64,000 bases of DNA from assembly GCF_021729035.1 (NCBI RefSeq), contig NZ_JAJSAP010000012.1, forward strand, positions 1 through 64,000. The letters are read 5' to 3'. The notes under the pieces were generated by a model, which was given only the letters and a program-made list of their open reading frames with translations, did not search any database and was not told where the DNA came from. Below are positions 1 to 10,795 of this stretch, one piece after another. The DNA comes from Microbulbifer sediminum. GTDB taxonomy: Bacteria; Pseudomonadota; Gammaproteobacteria; Pseudomonadales; Cellvibrionaceae. Each line of letters starts with the position of its first letter. Positions within the stretch are counted from its first letter, which is position 1. Made by a program: the position numbers and the translations under genes.

Positions 1-75
1 GCGGACCGGACGGGACTCGAACCCGCGACCTCCGGCGTGACAGGCCGGCATTCTAACCAACTGAACTACCGGTCC
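1..75 (-). tRNA. tRNA-Asp (anticodon GUC), copy 1
   Basis: Read on the minus strand, the sequence folds as a cloverleaf with acceptor arm GGACCGG/CCGGTCC, the anticodon loop CTGTCAC (GUC) and a T-loop GTTCGAGTC. The discriminator G is at position 2. Only the first base of the encoded CCA lies inside the window, so the 3' end is cut by the window edge. It is identical to the copy at 1383-1459 and sits 47 bp downstream of tRNA-Val, probably in the same transcript. Confidence 0.96.
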
Positions 76-122
76 GCATTCCTTGCTTCCCCGTTTTAAC
101 CTGCCGGGCAGGTGAGGGGAAG

Positions 123-198
123 TGGTGGGTGGTACAGGGGTCGAACCTGTGACCTACGGCTTGTAAGGCCGTCGCTCTCCCAACTGAGCTAACCACCC
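123..198 (-). tRNA. tRNA-Val (anticodon UAC), copy 1
   Basis: On the minus strand the gene starts GGGTGGTTAGCTCAG and ends CCACCCACCA, with anticodon UAC in the loop CTTACAA. CCA is encoded. It is 76 nt long. It is identical to the copy at 1507-1582 and lies first in a two-tRNA transcript (Val-Asp) read leftward. Confidence 0.96.
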
Positions 199-213
199 TG
201 CGAAGGGCTGCGT

Positions 214-241
214 ATCTTACCGGTAAATTCTATTGAGTCAA
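214..241 (-). promoter_or_regulatory. sigma-70 promoter of tRNA-Val/Asp copy 1
   Basis: On the minus strand a -35 TTGACT (plus positions 236-241) is followed after 16 bp by a -10 TAAGAT (214-219). The transcript would start about 10 bp upstream of the tRNA-Val 5' end. The second tRNA pair has the same arrangement with different flanking sequence, which supports the call. Confidence 0.7.
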
Positions 242-381
242 TGCCCTGTTCAAAAATATGCACACCGTGGGACGACGATGAGGCAACCCGCCTGTGTATG
301 CGCTGGAAGCAGGAAGTTTGTCACTTCCTGCCGTGGGCGACTGCGTTAATATGCTGCCATTAGATTCCAAGGAGAACGACA

Positions 382-1101
382 ATGAGACAATATTGGATTT
401 TCGCAGTCTTACTGGCCTCTGGATTGGTGTTGGCCGGCTGCCAGAACATGGGGGCCGCCTCTCCCTGGATCGATGTCGGTAACCAGGTGGCAAAAAACGC
501 GGGCTATGACACAGACTCCCGGCTTGCCCGGGGTATCAAGGATACCCTGCGCACCAGTACCGACCGGGCCAGCAGCCGGCTGTCTCAGGTTGGGGCATTT
601 AACTTGGGCCTGCCCGCATCGGTTCGCCCGGTGGAAGATGGCCTGCGCCGCTTCGGTTTCGGCAATTATGTTGACCGGCTGGAGAATGCCATGAACCGGG
701 GGGCAGAGCAGGCGGTGGCCGAAGCGGCACCGGTTTTCAAGCAGGCGATTGCCAATATGACGGTCAATGACGCCCTGGGTATTATCCGCGGTAATGAAAC
801 CGCGGCGACAGATTATTTCCAGCGCCAGACCGAGGCTGCCCTCCGCATGCGTTATGAGCCGATTGTCGAGGCAAACCTGCGCAAGACCGGTTTTTATAAC
901 CAGTACGAGAGTCTGCTTGCCACTTACGAGAAATTGCCCATTGCCAACAAGCCGGATATGGATCTGGAGCGTTACGTGATCGACCAGAGCATGATGACGT
1001 TGTTCAGTCGCATCGGTGAGGAAGAGGCCCTGATCCGCAAAGATCCTGTGGCCCGGGGCAGTGTGCTGATCGGGCAGGTATTTGGGGCCGGGGAGGGCTG
1101 A
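382..1101 (+). CDS. DUF4197-family lipoprotein
   Basis: The 239-residue product has a signal peptide ending in the lipobox LAGC (Cys20), so it should be a lipid-anchored envelope protein. The mature part matches my recollection of DUF4197: a small, mostly helical domain with many alternating charged and Ala residues. The start is fixed by an AAGGAGA Shine-Dalgarno 7 bp upstream. The family has no established function. The gene is monocistronic: a terminator follows at 1188, and the two tRNA pairs flanking it are on the opposite strand. It lies between the two copies of the duplicated tRNA unit. Confidence 0.88.
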   Translation: MRQYWIFAVLLASGLVLAGCQNMGAASPWIDVGNQVAKNAGYDTDSRLARGIKDTLRTSTDRASSRLSQVGAFNLGLPASVRPVEDGLRRFGFGNYVDRLENAMNRGAEQAVAEAAPVFKQAIANMTVNDALGIIRGNETAATDYFQRQTEAALRMRYEPIVEANLRKTGFYNQYESLLATYEKLPIANKPDMDLERYVIDQSMMTLFSRIGEEEALIRKDPVARGSVLIGQVFGAGEG

Positions 1102-1187
1102 TTGCCAATCAGCTGATACTGGTTAAGTGGGGGCCAGTCCCTGCGTCTCAGGTGGTCGCAGGTGGAAGGTGACCCCCCTGGGAAAAA

Positions 1188-1209
1188 GCCCGCTGAGAGC
1201 GGGTTTTTT
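1188..1209 (+). terminator. Rho-independent terminator of the DUF4197 gene
   Basis: Stem CCCGCT/AGCGGG (1189-1194 and 1198-1203) with a GAG loop is followed by six T residues and preceded by a run of A. Confidence 0.85.
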
Positions 1210-1338
1210 GTTGGGCCGTGCGGGGCTGACAGGTGCCGTCTGTGACGCCCATCCTGCGGGCGCCTTTGCTTCGCTGCGGCGTCCAAAATTGCTCCAGGCA
1301 ATTTTGTCGAACGGGAGTTCTTGTACGCCGATCACCCA
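1210..1338. other. intergenic stretch with a 9-bp hairpin
   Basis: No gene is supported here. The only clear structure is a perfect inverted repeat CAAAATTGC / GCAATTTTG (1284-1292, 1298-1306) with loop TCCAG and no T-run. It lies downstream of the tRNA terminator, so it is probably not in the tRNA transcript. It could be a dispersed intergenic repeat, which cannot be tested from one window. Confidence 0.4.
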
Positions 1339-1382
1339 CATACAAAAAAGCCCCGCTCTTGCGAGCGGGGCTTTTTTGTATG
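1339..1382 (-). terminator. terminator of tRNA-Val/Asp copy 2 (bidirectional)
   Basis: A perfect 20-bp inverted repeat (1339-1358 and 1363-1382) with loop TTGC has A6 on one side and T6 on the other. On the minus strand it begins directly after the CCA of tRNA-Asp copy 2, so it ends the tRNA transcript. It could also stop plus-strand readthrough from the DUF4197 gene. Confidence 0.93.
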
Positions 1383-1459
1383 TGGCGGACCGGACGGGAC
1401 TCGAACCCGCGACCTCCGGCGTGACAGGCCGGCATTCTAACCAACTGAACTACCGGTCC
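1383..1459 (-). tRNA. tRNA-Asp (anticodon GUC), copy 2
   Basis: This 77-nt gene has encoded CCA (1383-1385), discriminator G, acceptor GGACCGG/CCGGTCC and anticodon GUC. It is identical to copy 1 at the window's left edge and is followed immediately by a strong terminator. Confidence 0.97.
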
Positions 1460-1582
1460 GCATTCCTTGCTTCCCCGTTTTAACCTGCCGGGCAGGTGAG
1501 GGGAAGTGGTGGGTGGTACAGGGGTCGAACCTGTGACCTACGGCTTGTAAGGCCGTCGCTCTCCCAACTGAGCTAACCACCC
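1385..1582 (-). repeat. direct duplication of the tRNA-Val/tRNA-Asp unit
   Basis: Positions 1-198 and 1385-1582 appear identical base for base, including the 47-bp tRNA spacer, at a constant offset of 1,384 bp. Identity stops at the tRNA-Val 5' end, where both promoters share only short motifs. The left border of copy 1 is outside the window. Confidence 0.93.
1507..1582 (-). tRNA. tRNA-Val (anticodon UAC), copy 2
   Basis: The 76-nt sequence is identical to the copy at 123-198, with encoded CCA and anticodon UAC. It is the first gene of the second Val-Asp unit. Confidence 0.97.
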
Positions 1583-1599
1583 CGCGTCAGGAGCTGCGT

Positions 1600-1627
1600 A
1601 TAGTAATGATATTTTCCGACGCGTCAA
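1600..1627 (-). promoter_or_regulatory. sigma-70 promoter of tRNA-Val/Asp copy 2
   Basis: On the minus strand -35 TTGACG (1622-1627) and -10 TACTAT (1600-1605) are separated by 16 bp. A GC-rich ACGCAGC stretch follows, as in the copy-1 promoter. Confidence 0.7.
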
Positions 1628-1760
1628 CGCTTTGTGAAAAATTTTTTTACCTTTCAACAAGTTAAGCAGGTGGCGGGCCGCTGCGGGCCAGTGCGGGGGG
1701 TGGGGGAGGCTGTTATAATCGCGCAAATTTCCACCGGACGAATGACAGAGAGGGACTCGG

Positions 1761-2312
1761 GTGAGAGAGCGAGTGAAACAGATCGGGTGGCTGCCCCTGG
1801 TCGTGGCCCTGCTGGGCGGCCTGTGCCTGTCAATGGCCGTGACAGCTGCCGTGGAGGTTGAGCCGTTGTCGACCCCGGAGCTGGAGGCGCGATACCAGGT
1901 GCTGATCGAGGAAATGCGCTGCCCCAAGTGCCAGAACCAGAACCTGGCAGGTTCTGATTCACCGGTGGCCCAGGACCTGCGCCGGGAGATCCGGCGGTTG
2001 CTGGAGGAGGGGTTTACGGACGGCGAGATCACTGAGTACATGGTGGCCCGCTACGGCGATTTTGTGTTGTACCGCCCACCGGTGCAGCGCAACACCATGG
2101 CGCTGTGGCTTGCACCGGGTGTGTTTGCGGCCATCGGCCTGGTCGCCCTGGTGTTGGTGGTGGTGCGGTCGCGCTCGGGCACCGGCGCGAGGCAGGATGA
2201 TGTCAGCGGTGAGCTGACTGCCGAGGAGCGGCGTCGACTGCAGGCGCTGTTGGGGGAAGATGGGTTGGAATCCGACCGGGAGAGTGACCGTGGAGCCAGG
2301 CGTGATGACTGA
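1761..2312 (+). CDS. ccmH: cytochrome c maturation protein CcmH (CcmH/NrfF type)
   Basis: CcmH works on the periplasmic side of the inner membrane to reduce apocytochrome c cysteines before haem ligation. The 183-residue product has an N-terminal signal/anchor (about 10-30), the redox motif RCPKCQNQ near residue 53, the three-helix NrfF/CcmL-like domain ending in YGDFVLYRPP, and a second membrane helix (about 112-135) before a charged tail. It starts with GTG. It overlaps ccmI by 8 bp. The usual upstream ccmABCDEFG genes are absent: tRNA genes lie directly upstream, so ccmH-ccmI is a detached pair here. Confidence 0.93.
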   Translation: MRERVKQIGWLPLVVALLGGLCLSMAVTAAVEVEPLSTPELEARYQVLIEEMRCPKCQNQNLAGSDSPVAQDLRREIRRLLEEGFTDGEITEYMVARYGDFVLYRPPVQRNTMALWLAPGVFAAIGLVALVLVVVRSRSGTGARQDDVSGELTAEERRRLQALLGEDGLESDRESDRGARRDD

Positions 2313-3558
2313 ATTGTGGCTGGGCGTGGCGGCCCTGGTTTTGCTGCTCGTATTCATATTGCTGTGGCCGGCGTTACGCGGTGCCGGTGCGAGCCGGCGG
2401 GCACAGGAGGAAACTGGTCGCCACCGGGCGGCGCTGGCGGCCTTGTACCGGGAACAGCGGGCGGAGCTCGAGGCATCCCGTGCCAGCGGCGCCATTGATG
2501 ACGGGCAGTTTGCGCAGCTGGAGGCGGAGATGGCCCGCAACCTGCTGGCTGCCGAGCAGGCAGCGGGTGGCGAAACACGCCAGGGGGGGCGTGGCCTGCT
2601 GCTGGGCCTGGCGGCCGTGGTGCCGCTGGCGGCGCTGGCGCTGTATCTCAACAGTGGTCATGTGGGGGGCCTGGAGCTCTACCGGGATATCCTGGCCAGC
2701 CAGCAGGGCAAGGCCGACCGGGTCACCGAGGAACGTATTACCAGCGAGCTTCGGGAGCGGGCGGCATCCCATCCGGACGACCTGACCAGTCGCTATGTTC
2801 TTGCGCAGCGGCTGATGGTTCGGGGTGACCTGGACGGCGCGGTGGAGTCGTACCGCTATATCGTTGCGCAGGAGCCGCAGGCGGCGGGCGTCAAGGCCGA
2901 GCTGGCACAGGCGTTGTTCTTCCAGCAGGGTTCCCGGGTGACAGGGGAGGTTCGCCGGCTGGTGGGCGAGGTGCTCGCGGCACGGCCTGATAACGGCACT
3001 GCGCTGGGGCTGGCCGGGATCGCCGCGTTTGAAGACGAACGGTTCCTGGACGCCCGCGACTTGTGGCAGCGTGCGCTGGATCAGTTGTCGCCCGGTTCTG
3101 CCGCTGCGGAGGCGCTGGCCGCCGGTGTGGCACGTGCGGAGAAAGCTATGGCGGACCGCGGTGAGTCGGTCACAGGAGGGGCCCGCGAGGCAGGGCAATC
3201 ATCCCCGGAAGGGGACGTGGGCCCGGTAATCCGGGTCAGTGTGGAGCTGGCTGAGGCAGTTGAGGCGCCGGCGGAGACTCCGGTGTTCATTTATGCCCGT
3301 GGCGCCGACAGCCCCATGCCACTGGCGATCGTGCGCCTGAGCGCCGGTCAGCTGCCGGCCGAAGTGGTGCTGGATGAGTCCCGCGCGATGATGCCCGGTC
3401 GCTCACTGGCGAGTGTGGACCAGGTGCAGCTTGTGGCGCGCCTGGCGGTGAATGGGGGCGCGCGGCCGGCGCCGGGCGACTGGCAGGGCAGTGTGGAGTC
3501 GCTGCCGCAGTCGGACTGGGACCAGCCAGTCTCGATCACGATCGACCGCCAGCTCTGA
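2305..3558 (+). CDS. ccmI: cytochrome c maturation TPR protein CcmI
   Basis: CcmI is an inner-membrane chaperone that holds apocytochrome c for the haem-lyase complex. The ATG at 2305 is chosen because it starts directly at the first membrane helix and overlaps the ccmH stop; longer in-frame starts would add an unrelated tail. Domains: TM helix (about 4-22), a basic/leucine-rich cytoplasmic loop, a second TM helix (about 97-112), then periplasmic TPR repeats (about 150-300) and a C-terminal beta-rich region resembling the CcmI/CycH C-terminal domain. The length of 417 residues is usual for the long form. Confidence 0.88.
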   Translation: MTELWLGVAALVLLLVFILLWPALRGAGASRRAQEETGRHRAALAALYREQRAELEASRASGAIDDGQFAQLEAEMARNLLAAEQAAGGETRQGGRGLLLGLAAVVPLAALALYLNSGHVGGLELYRDILASQQGKADRVTEERITSELRERAASHPDDLTSRYVLAQRLMVRGDLDGAVESYRYIVAQEPQAAGVKAELAQALFFQQGSRVTGEVRRLVGEVLAARPDNGTALGLAGIAAFEDERFLDARDLWQRALDQLSPGSAAAEALAAGVARAEKAMADRGESVTGGAREAGQSSPEGDVGPVIRVSVELAEAVEAPAETPVFIYARGADSPMPLAIVRLSAGQLPAEVVLDESRAMMPGRSLASVDQVQLVARLAVNGGARPAPGDWQGSVESLPQSDWDQPVSITIDRQL

Positions 3559-3614
3559 GTAAGGGCGGGGGCTTTCCCGCACCGCTGCGCGGTGCCCCGG
3601 GAACCAGCTGGGCT

Positions 3615-3647
3615 GGCGCCTGCCGCATTGGCGGGAGGCGCCATTTC
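3615..3647 (+). terminator. probable terminator after ccmHI
   Basis: Arms GGCGCCT/AGGCGCC (3615-3621, 3636-3642) enclose a second stem CCGC/GCGG with an ATTG loop, followed by ATTTCTT. The T-run is interrupted, so termination efficiency is uncertain. Confidence 0.5.
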
Positions 3648-3766
3648 TTAATCGAAAATTACCGCTGAAACGGCCGGCGCCGCCATGTACAATCGGCAGT
3701 TTGGTGCGGCCATCGCCGGCACGCTGTCGGGCGCCGGCGAATAACAAAATACCGAGTTACAAATAC

Positions 3767-6700
3767 ATGCGTCTGAAGTGCATCAAGCTTGCGGGTTTCA
3801 AATCCTTTGTTGACCCGACTACCGTACACTTTCCCTCCAACCTGAGTGCTGTGGTGGGGCCCAATGGCTGTGGTAAGTCCAACACCATTGACGCCGTGCG
3901 CTGGGTAATGGGTGAGTCGTCCGCCAAAAACCTGCGCGGTGACTCCATGACCGACGTAATCTTCAATGGCTCAAGTGGCCGCAAGCCCGTGGGCCAGGCC
4001 TCCATCGAGCTGGTGTTCGACAACTCCGAGGGCAAGCTGACCGGCCCCTATGCCGAATTCGCCGAGATCTCGGTGAAGCGCCGGGTGACCCGCGACGGCC
4101 AGAACAATTACTACCTGAATGGCGACAAGTGTCGCCGCCGTGACGTGACCGACCTGTTCCTGGGTACTGGCCTGGGGCCGCGCAGCTACGCCATCATCGA
4201 GCAGGGCATGATCTCCAAGCTGATCGAGGCGAAGCCCGAAGAGCTGCGGGTGTATATCGAAGAGGCGGCCGGTATCTCGAAGTACAAGGAGCGCCGTCGC
4301 GACACCGAGAATCGCATGCGCCGTACCAGCGAGAACCTGGAGCGCCTGACCGATATTCGCGAAGAGCTGGAACGGCAGCTGGCACGACTCGAGCGCCAGG
4401 CTGCGGCGGCGGAAAAGTACAGCCGTTTCAAGGAAGAGGAGCGCAGCCACAAAGCCCACCTGCAAGCCCTCAAGTACCGGGACCTCGACGACCAGGCCAA
4501 AACCAAGCAGCGGCAGATTTCTGAGCTGGAACTCACGGTGGAAGAGCTGGTGACGCGGCAGGTGAGCTGTGACACCGATATCGAGCAGAAGCGAGTCGGT
4601 TACCATGAGCTGTCGGACAGCTTCAATGAGGTCCAGGGGCGTTTCTACGCCATCGGCGCTGATATTGCGCGACTGGAGCAGAGTATCGCCCACGCCCGCG
4701 AGCGCAATACGCGCCTGCAGTCAGACCTGCAGCAGACCGAGCACGAATACCGCGAGGCGGAGACCGGCCTGGAAGCAGACCGGGAGAAGGCGGCGCAGTT
4801 CGAGGCCGAGCTGGAAGTGATCAACCCGGACCTGGAGATGGTCCAGGCCGCCGAAGAAGAATCCGCCCTGGCCCTGCAGACCGCCGAGGACCAGATGCGC
4901 GACTGGCAGAACGAGTGGGACCAGTTCAACACCGGTGCCTCGGGTTCGCGCCAGAAAGCCGAGGTGCAGCAGTCCCGCATCCAGCACCTGGAGACCTCGG
5001 CGCAACGCCTGCAGGAGCGTATCAACAAGCTGCAGGAAGAGCGTGGCCGCCTCGCCGAGAGCGGCGAGGACGACGATTTTGAACAGCTGGGCGAGCAACT
5101 GGCCGAGCTGGAGTTGCAGGCCGGCGAACGCCGCGAGGCCGTGGCGGAGAAAAATGAATCCCTGGCTGAGCTGCGTGCCCGCGAGAGTGACAGCGCTGCG
5201 GAGCTCGACCAGCTGCGCCTGCAGCTGCAGACCAGCCGCGGGCGCTTCGCTTCCCTCGAGGCGCTGCAGCAGGCGGCGCTTGGGCAGGGCAAGGCCGTGG
5301 ATAACTGGCTGCAGCAGCAGTCGCTGGCGGACCGCCCGCGACTGGCCGACCAGATCAGCGCCCGGGCCGGCTGGGAAAAGGCCGTGGAAACGGTGCTGGG
5401 CACCCAGCTGCAGGCTGTCTGTGTGGACCAGCTGGAGAGCCTGAGTGAGGGGCTTGCCAGCCTCGAGAGCGGGCAGGCGATCTTTGTCGATGGCAGCCCG
5501 GTTCCTGCCACCGCTGGCGGCAGCAGCCTGCCGGCGCTGGCGGAAGTGGTCGAGGGCCCCGATTCGCTGGGTGGCCTGCTGTCCGGCATCTATACCGCTG
5601 AGGACCTCACCGCCGCGCTGGCCCAGCGGGAGCGATTGCAGGCCCATGAATCCATCGTAACCCGTGACGGCCTCTGGCTGGGACCGAACTGGCTGCGGGT
5701 CAGTCGTGCCTCCGACGCCGAGGCCGGGGTACTGGAGCGCAAGCAGGAGCTGGAAGAGCTCGAGGCATCGATTGCCGCCTGCGAAGAACAGATTGAGACC
5801 CTCTCGGAGCAGCGCGAAGAACTGCGCAACCAGGCCTCCGACATGGAGAGCGCCATCGAGCAGTCCCGCAATGAGCTGGAGCAGCTGAGCCGGCGCGAAT
5901 CCGAGTTGCGTAGCCAGCTGTCCGCCCGCCGTGCGCGCGCCGAACAGATGGGCGAGCGCCGTACCCGGGTCGAGCAGGAACTGGCGGAAGTGCGCGAGCA
6001 GCAGGAGATGGAGGGCGAGTCCCTGTCCGAGGCACGCCTGCTGCTGCAGGAGGCGCTGGAGGCGATGAGTGACGACACGGACCGCCGTGAGTCCCTGCTG
6101 GCCCGCCGCGACGAGCTGCGCGAGGCGCTGGATGCGGCGCGCCAGCGCGCCCGTGAAGACAAGGATAAGGCACACGAACTGGCTATGCGCGAGCAGTCAG
6201 TGCGGACCCAGATGATGTCGCTGGAGCGCACCCTGCAGGTGATGCGCGAGCAGCTGGAACGCCTGCGCACCCGCCGCGAGCAACTACAGGAGCAGATGGC
6301 GGAGAGCGACGACCCGTCCCAGGATTTCCAGGCCGAGCTGGAGGAAAAACTGGGCGAGCGCATGGAGGTGGAAACCGAGCTGTCCGAGGCGCGCAAGAAA
6401 CTGGAGGAGGTCGAGAGCGGCCTGCGCGAACAGGAGCAGGAGCGCCACAAGGTAGAGGCGGCTCTGCAGGGTGTGCGCGCCCAGCTCGAACAGGAGCGCC
6501 TGGGCGCCCAGACCCTCGAGGTGCAGCGCAACGGCCTGGTTGAGCAGTTGCGTGAATCCGATTACGACGTGGACCAGGTACTGGAAGAACTCCCGGGTGA
6601 CCTGACCATTGGCCAGGTCCAGGAAGAGCTGGAACTGGTGGCCGCACGAATTTCCCGGCTCGGCGCCATCAACCTGGCGGCCATCGATGAATACAAGCAG

Positions 6701-7273
6701 GAATCAGAGCGCAAGGAATACCTGGATCGCCAGTACAGCGACCTGATGGATGCCCTCGAGACCCTCGAGAACGCCATCAAGCGCATCGACCGGGAAACCC
6801 GCACACGCTTCAAGGAGACCTTCGACAAGGTCAACACGGGCCTGCAGGAACTGTTCCCGAAGGTGTTCGGTGGCGGTCACGCCTACCTGGAGCTCACCGG
6901 CGAGGACCTGCTGGATACCGGCATCGCGATCATGGCGCGCCCGCCGGGCAAGCGCAACAGCACTATCCACCTGCTGTCCGGTGGTGAAAAGGCCCTGACG
7001 GCGATTGCGCTGGTATTCTCGATTTTCCGTCTCAACCCGGCGCCATTCTGTATGCTGGACGAGGTGGACGCGCCGCTGGACGATGCCAACGTGGGTCGCT
7101 ACGCACGGATGGTGCAGGAAATGTCCGAGCACGTGCAGTTCATCTACATTACCCACAACAAGATTGCCATGGAAATGGCGCACCAGCTGTTGGGTGTCAC
7201 CATGCACGAGCCCGGTGTATCGCGACTGGTAACGGTAGACGTTGAAGAGGCGGCCGAGCTGGCATCCGCATAA
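3767..7273 (+). CDS. smc: chromosome partition protein Smc
   Basis: SMC ATPase that compacts and organises the chromosome as a dimer with ScpA/ScpB. The 1,168-residue protein starts at ATG 3767 (MRLKCIKLAGFKSF, the canonical N-terminus). Walker A GPNGCGKSN is at residues 31-39. Long coiled coils flank a hinge at about 500-650. The ABC signature LSGGEKALTA is near 1070 and Walker B FCMLDEVDAP near 1095. It is followed 24 bp later by zipA, giving the smc-zipA-ligA order of many gammaproteobacteria. This lineage therefore uses SMC-ScpAB; whether MukBEF is also present cannot be seen. Confidence 0.98.
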   Translation: MRLKCIKLAGFKSFVDPTTVHFPSNLSAVVGPNGCGKSNTIDAVRWVMGESSAKNLRGDSMTDVIFNGSSGRKPVGQASIELVFDNSEGKLTGPYAEFAEISVKRRVTRDGQNNYYLNGDKCRRRDVTDLFLGTGLGPRSYAIIEQGMISKLIEAKPEELRVYIEEAAGISKYKERRRDTENRMRRTSENLERLTDIREELERQLARLERQAAAAEKYSRFKEEERSHKAHLQALKYRDLDDQAKTKQRQISELELTVEELVTRQVSCDTDIEQKRVGYHELSDSFNEVQGRFYAIGADIARLEQSIAHARERNTRLQSDLQQTEHEYREAETGLEADREKAAQFEAELEVINPDLEMVQAAEEESALALQTAEDQMRDWQNEWDQFNTGASGSRQKAEVQQSRIQHLETSAQRLQERINKLQEERGRLAESGEDDDFEQLGEQLAELELQAGERREAVAEKNESLAELRARESDSAAELDQLRLQLQTSRGRFASLEALQQAALGQGKAVDNWLQQQSLADRPRLADQISARAGWEKAVETVLGTQLQAVCVDQLESLSEGLASLESGQAIFVDGSPVPATAGGSSLPALAEVVEGPDSLGGLLSGIYTAEDLTAALAQRERLQAHESIVTRDGLWLGPNWLRVSRASDAEAGVLERKQELEELEASIAACEEQIETLSEQREELRNQASDMESAIEQSRNELEQLSRRESELRSQLSARRARAEQMGERRTRVEQELAEVREQQEMEGESLSEARLLLQEALEAMSDDTDRRESLLARRDELREALDAARQRAREDKDKAHELAMREQSVRTQMMSLERTLQVMREQLERLRTRREQLQEQMAESDDPSQDFQAELEEKLGERMEVETELSEARKKLEEVESGLREQEQERHKVEAALQGVRAQLEQERLGAQTLEVQRNGLVEQLRESDYDVDQVLEELPGDLTIGQVQEELELVAARISRLGAINLAAIDEYKQESERKEYLDRQYSDLMDALETLENAIKRIDRETRTRFKETFDKVNTGLQELFPKVFGGGHAYLELTGEDLLDTGIAIMARPPGKRNSTIHLLSGGEKALTAIALVFSIFRLNPAPFCMLDEVDAPLDDANVGRYARMVQEMSEHVQFIYITHNKIAMEMAHQLLGVTMHEPGVSRLVTVDVEEAAELASA

Positions 7274-7297
7274 GGGCGTAAAGGGAGAAACGCTGAT

Positions 7298-8443
7298 ATG
7301 GACAACTGGCTGATCACGATTCTCGCACTGGTCCTGGTGCTGGCCCTGGTGGATGGTGTGCGCCGCGCGATCGTGCGCCACAGGGATGCGGATCGTACCG
7401 AGCGTAGCCTGAGTCGCGCCATGCACGGTGAGCGAGGCCATCGGGATACTGCGCCCGCCTCGCGGGCCCGCTCGCGCCGGGGTGAGGATGAATTACTCGA
7501 TCCGGAAGAGGCGGCCAAGCGTGCCCAGATTGCCCGTGAGCTGCCCGGCAGTGTGCGTGTCGTTCAGCGACGGGCGCTGGAAGAGGCGCTACAGGTAAAC
7601 CGCAAGCTGCAGGAGGACTTCCAGTCCGACGAAAAGCCGGGGAAGAGCGAGGCCGCGGGTGATGCAGATTCTGGTGAGGGCGGCACCGGTGGTGCAAGGA
7701 GCAGGGAGCCCCGCCAGGCTTCTCTGAACCTGGAAGAGCAGGTGCCGACCCTGATGGACTCTGTTCCCGGAGAAGTGGAAGAGCCCATCGGCAAAGACTT
7801 CCGCCGTGAACCGGAACTCGACGAGGCCGACAGCCTCCAAGCCCTGAGTGAAACCGAACAGGAAGAGCAGGTCGAGCCAGTGCTGAAGAAAAAAAGACCG
7901 CCGGAGCCCCGTCCCCGGGAGGATGAAACCATGCGCCAGCCAGGAAAGAGCAGGGGCGGTTCCGATCGCCGAGGCAAGCAAATGGGTGGTGCGGACAAGT
8001 CCCCGGTCGAGGAGGTGCTGATTATCAATATCATGGCACCGGATGGCGACCTGTTCGAGGGCAACGACCTCCTGCGGGCGCTGATGGCTGTGAACATGCG
8101 CTTTGGTGATATGGATATTTTCCACTATCACCTGGGGGGTGCAGACGATGGCCCGGTGATCTTCAGTCTTGCCAATATGGTGGTGCCGGGCGTATTCGAC
8201 CTGGGGCGGATGGAAGAGTTTACTACCCCCGGTGTGAGCCTGTTCCTGGCGCTGCCAATCGATGGCGAAGCGATCAAGGCCTTTGAATTGATGCTGTCAG
8301 TGTCGCGCGAGATCTCTGAGCACCTCGGCGGTGAACTGAAGGATGAAAATCGCAGTGTCTTTACTGCCCAAACCGCCGAGCACTATCGCCAGCGGGTGAT
8401 GGAGTTCCAGCGCCGGCGAGCCCTGGCCAGGGCGCAGGCCTGA
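7298..8443 (+). CDS. zipA: cell division protein ZipA
   Basis: ZipA anchors FtsZ to the inner membrane. The 381-residue product has an N-terminal TM helix (residues 5-22), a long charged Pro/Glu-rich linker (about 25-240) and the C-terminal FtsZ-binding domain (about 245-375; VEEVLIINIM ... ISEHLGGEL). A GGGAGA Shine-Dalgarno precedes the ATG. The 24-bp gap suggests cotranscription with smc. The linker is longer and more acidic than the E. coli one. Confidence 0.95.
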   Translation: MDNWLITILALVLVLALVDGVRRAIVRHRDADRTERSLSRAMHGERGHRDTAPASRARSRRGEDELLDPEEAAKRAQIARELPGSVRVVQRRALEEALQVNRKLQEDFQSDEKPGKSEAAGDADSGEGGTGGARSREPRQASLNLEEQVPTLMDSVPGEVEEPIGKDFRREPELDEADSLQALSETEQEEQVEPVLKKKRPPEPRPREDETMRQPGKSRGGSDRRGKQMGGADKSPVEEVLIINIMAPDGDLFEGNDLLRALMAVNMRFGDMDIFHYHLGGADDGPVIFSLANMVVPGVFDLGRMEEFTTPGVSLFLALPIDGEAIKAFELMLSVSREISEHLGGELKDENRSVFTAQTAEHYRQRVMEFQRRRALARAQA

Positions 8444-8568
8444 CGCAAAGCAACTGATCGTCGAGCGGCTCCCGCCCGCTTCCCGGTGCATGCCGGCAGG
8501 TGCGGCCGGTGGCCGCTGTTACGTGTAAAATCCCTGCCCAAGATACTTTCCGTGTTCTCAGCGAATAA

Positions 8569-10611
<2,043 letters not shown>

Positions 10612-10750
10612 TTCCCGGGCAGTCGCCGCCCACTGTCGCCCTCCACTGCCTGAAGCGTTCCGGTAGTGGTCAGCGTGCACATAAAATACGCTCATCGTTA
10701 TGGTATTTTCCATCGGCCGCCGTTAAAGTGGTCCGGCAAATACTCAAATG

Positions 10751-10771
10751 GCCGCGCAACAATTGCGCGGC
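10751..10771. repeat. 9-bp perfect hairpin upstream of an uncharacterised gene
   Basis: GCCGCGCAA / TTGCGCGGC (10751-10759 and 10763-10771) with a CAA loop. There is no T-run. It lies between ligA and the next gene and would fall in the 5' leader if the start at 10796 is right. Confidence 0.6.
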
Positions 10772-10795
10772 TGCGCTGTGCTGAGGGACACAATA

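Noticed and set aside
1284..1306. Hairpin considered as part of a third, degenerate tRNA
   Set aside because: No T-loop, anticodon stem or acceptor pairing can be drawn around it.
1127..1483. Frame reading through the tRNA-Asp gene and terminator
   Set aside because: It translates a tRNA and a Rho-independent terminator; such frames are classic artefacts.
4721..6175. Long antisense frame within the smc coiled coil
   Set aside because: Coiled-coil codon bias leaves the antisense strand open; the product is repetitive Leu/Gln/Arg sequence.
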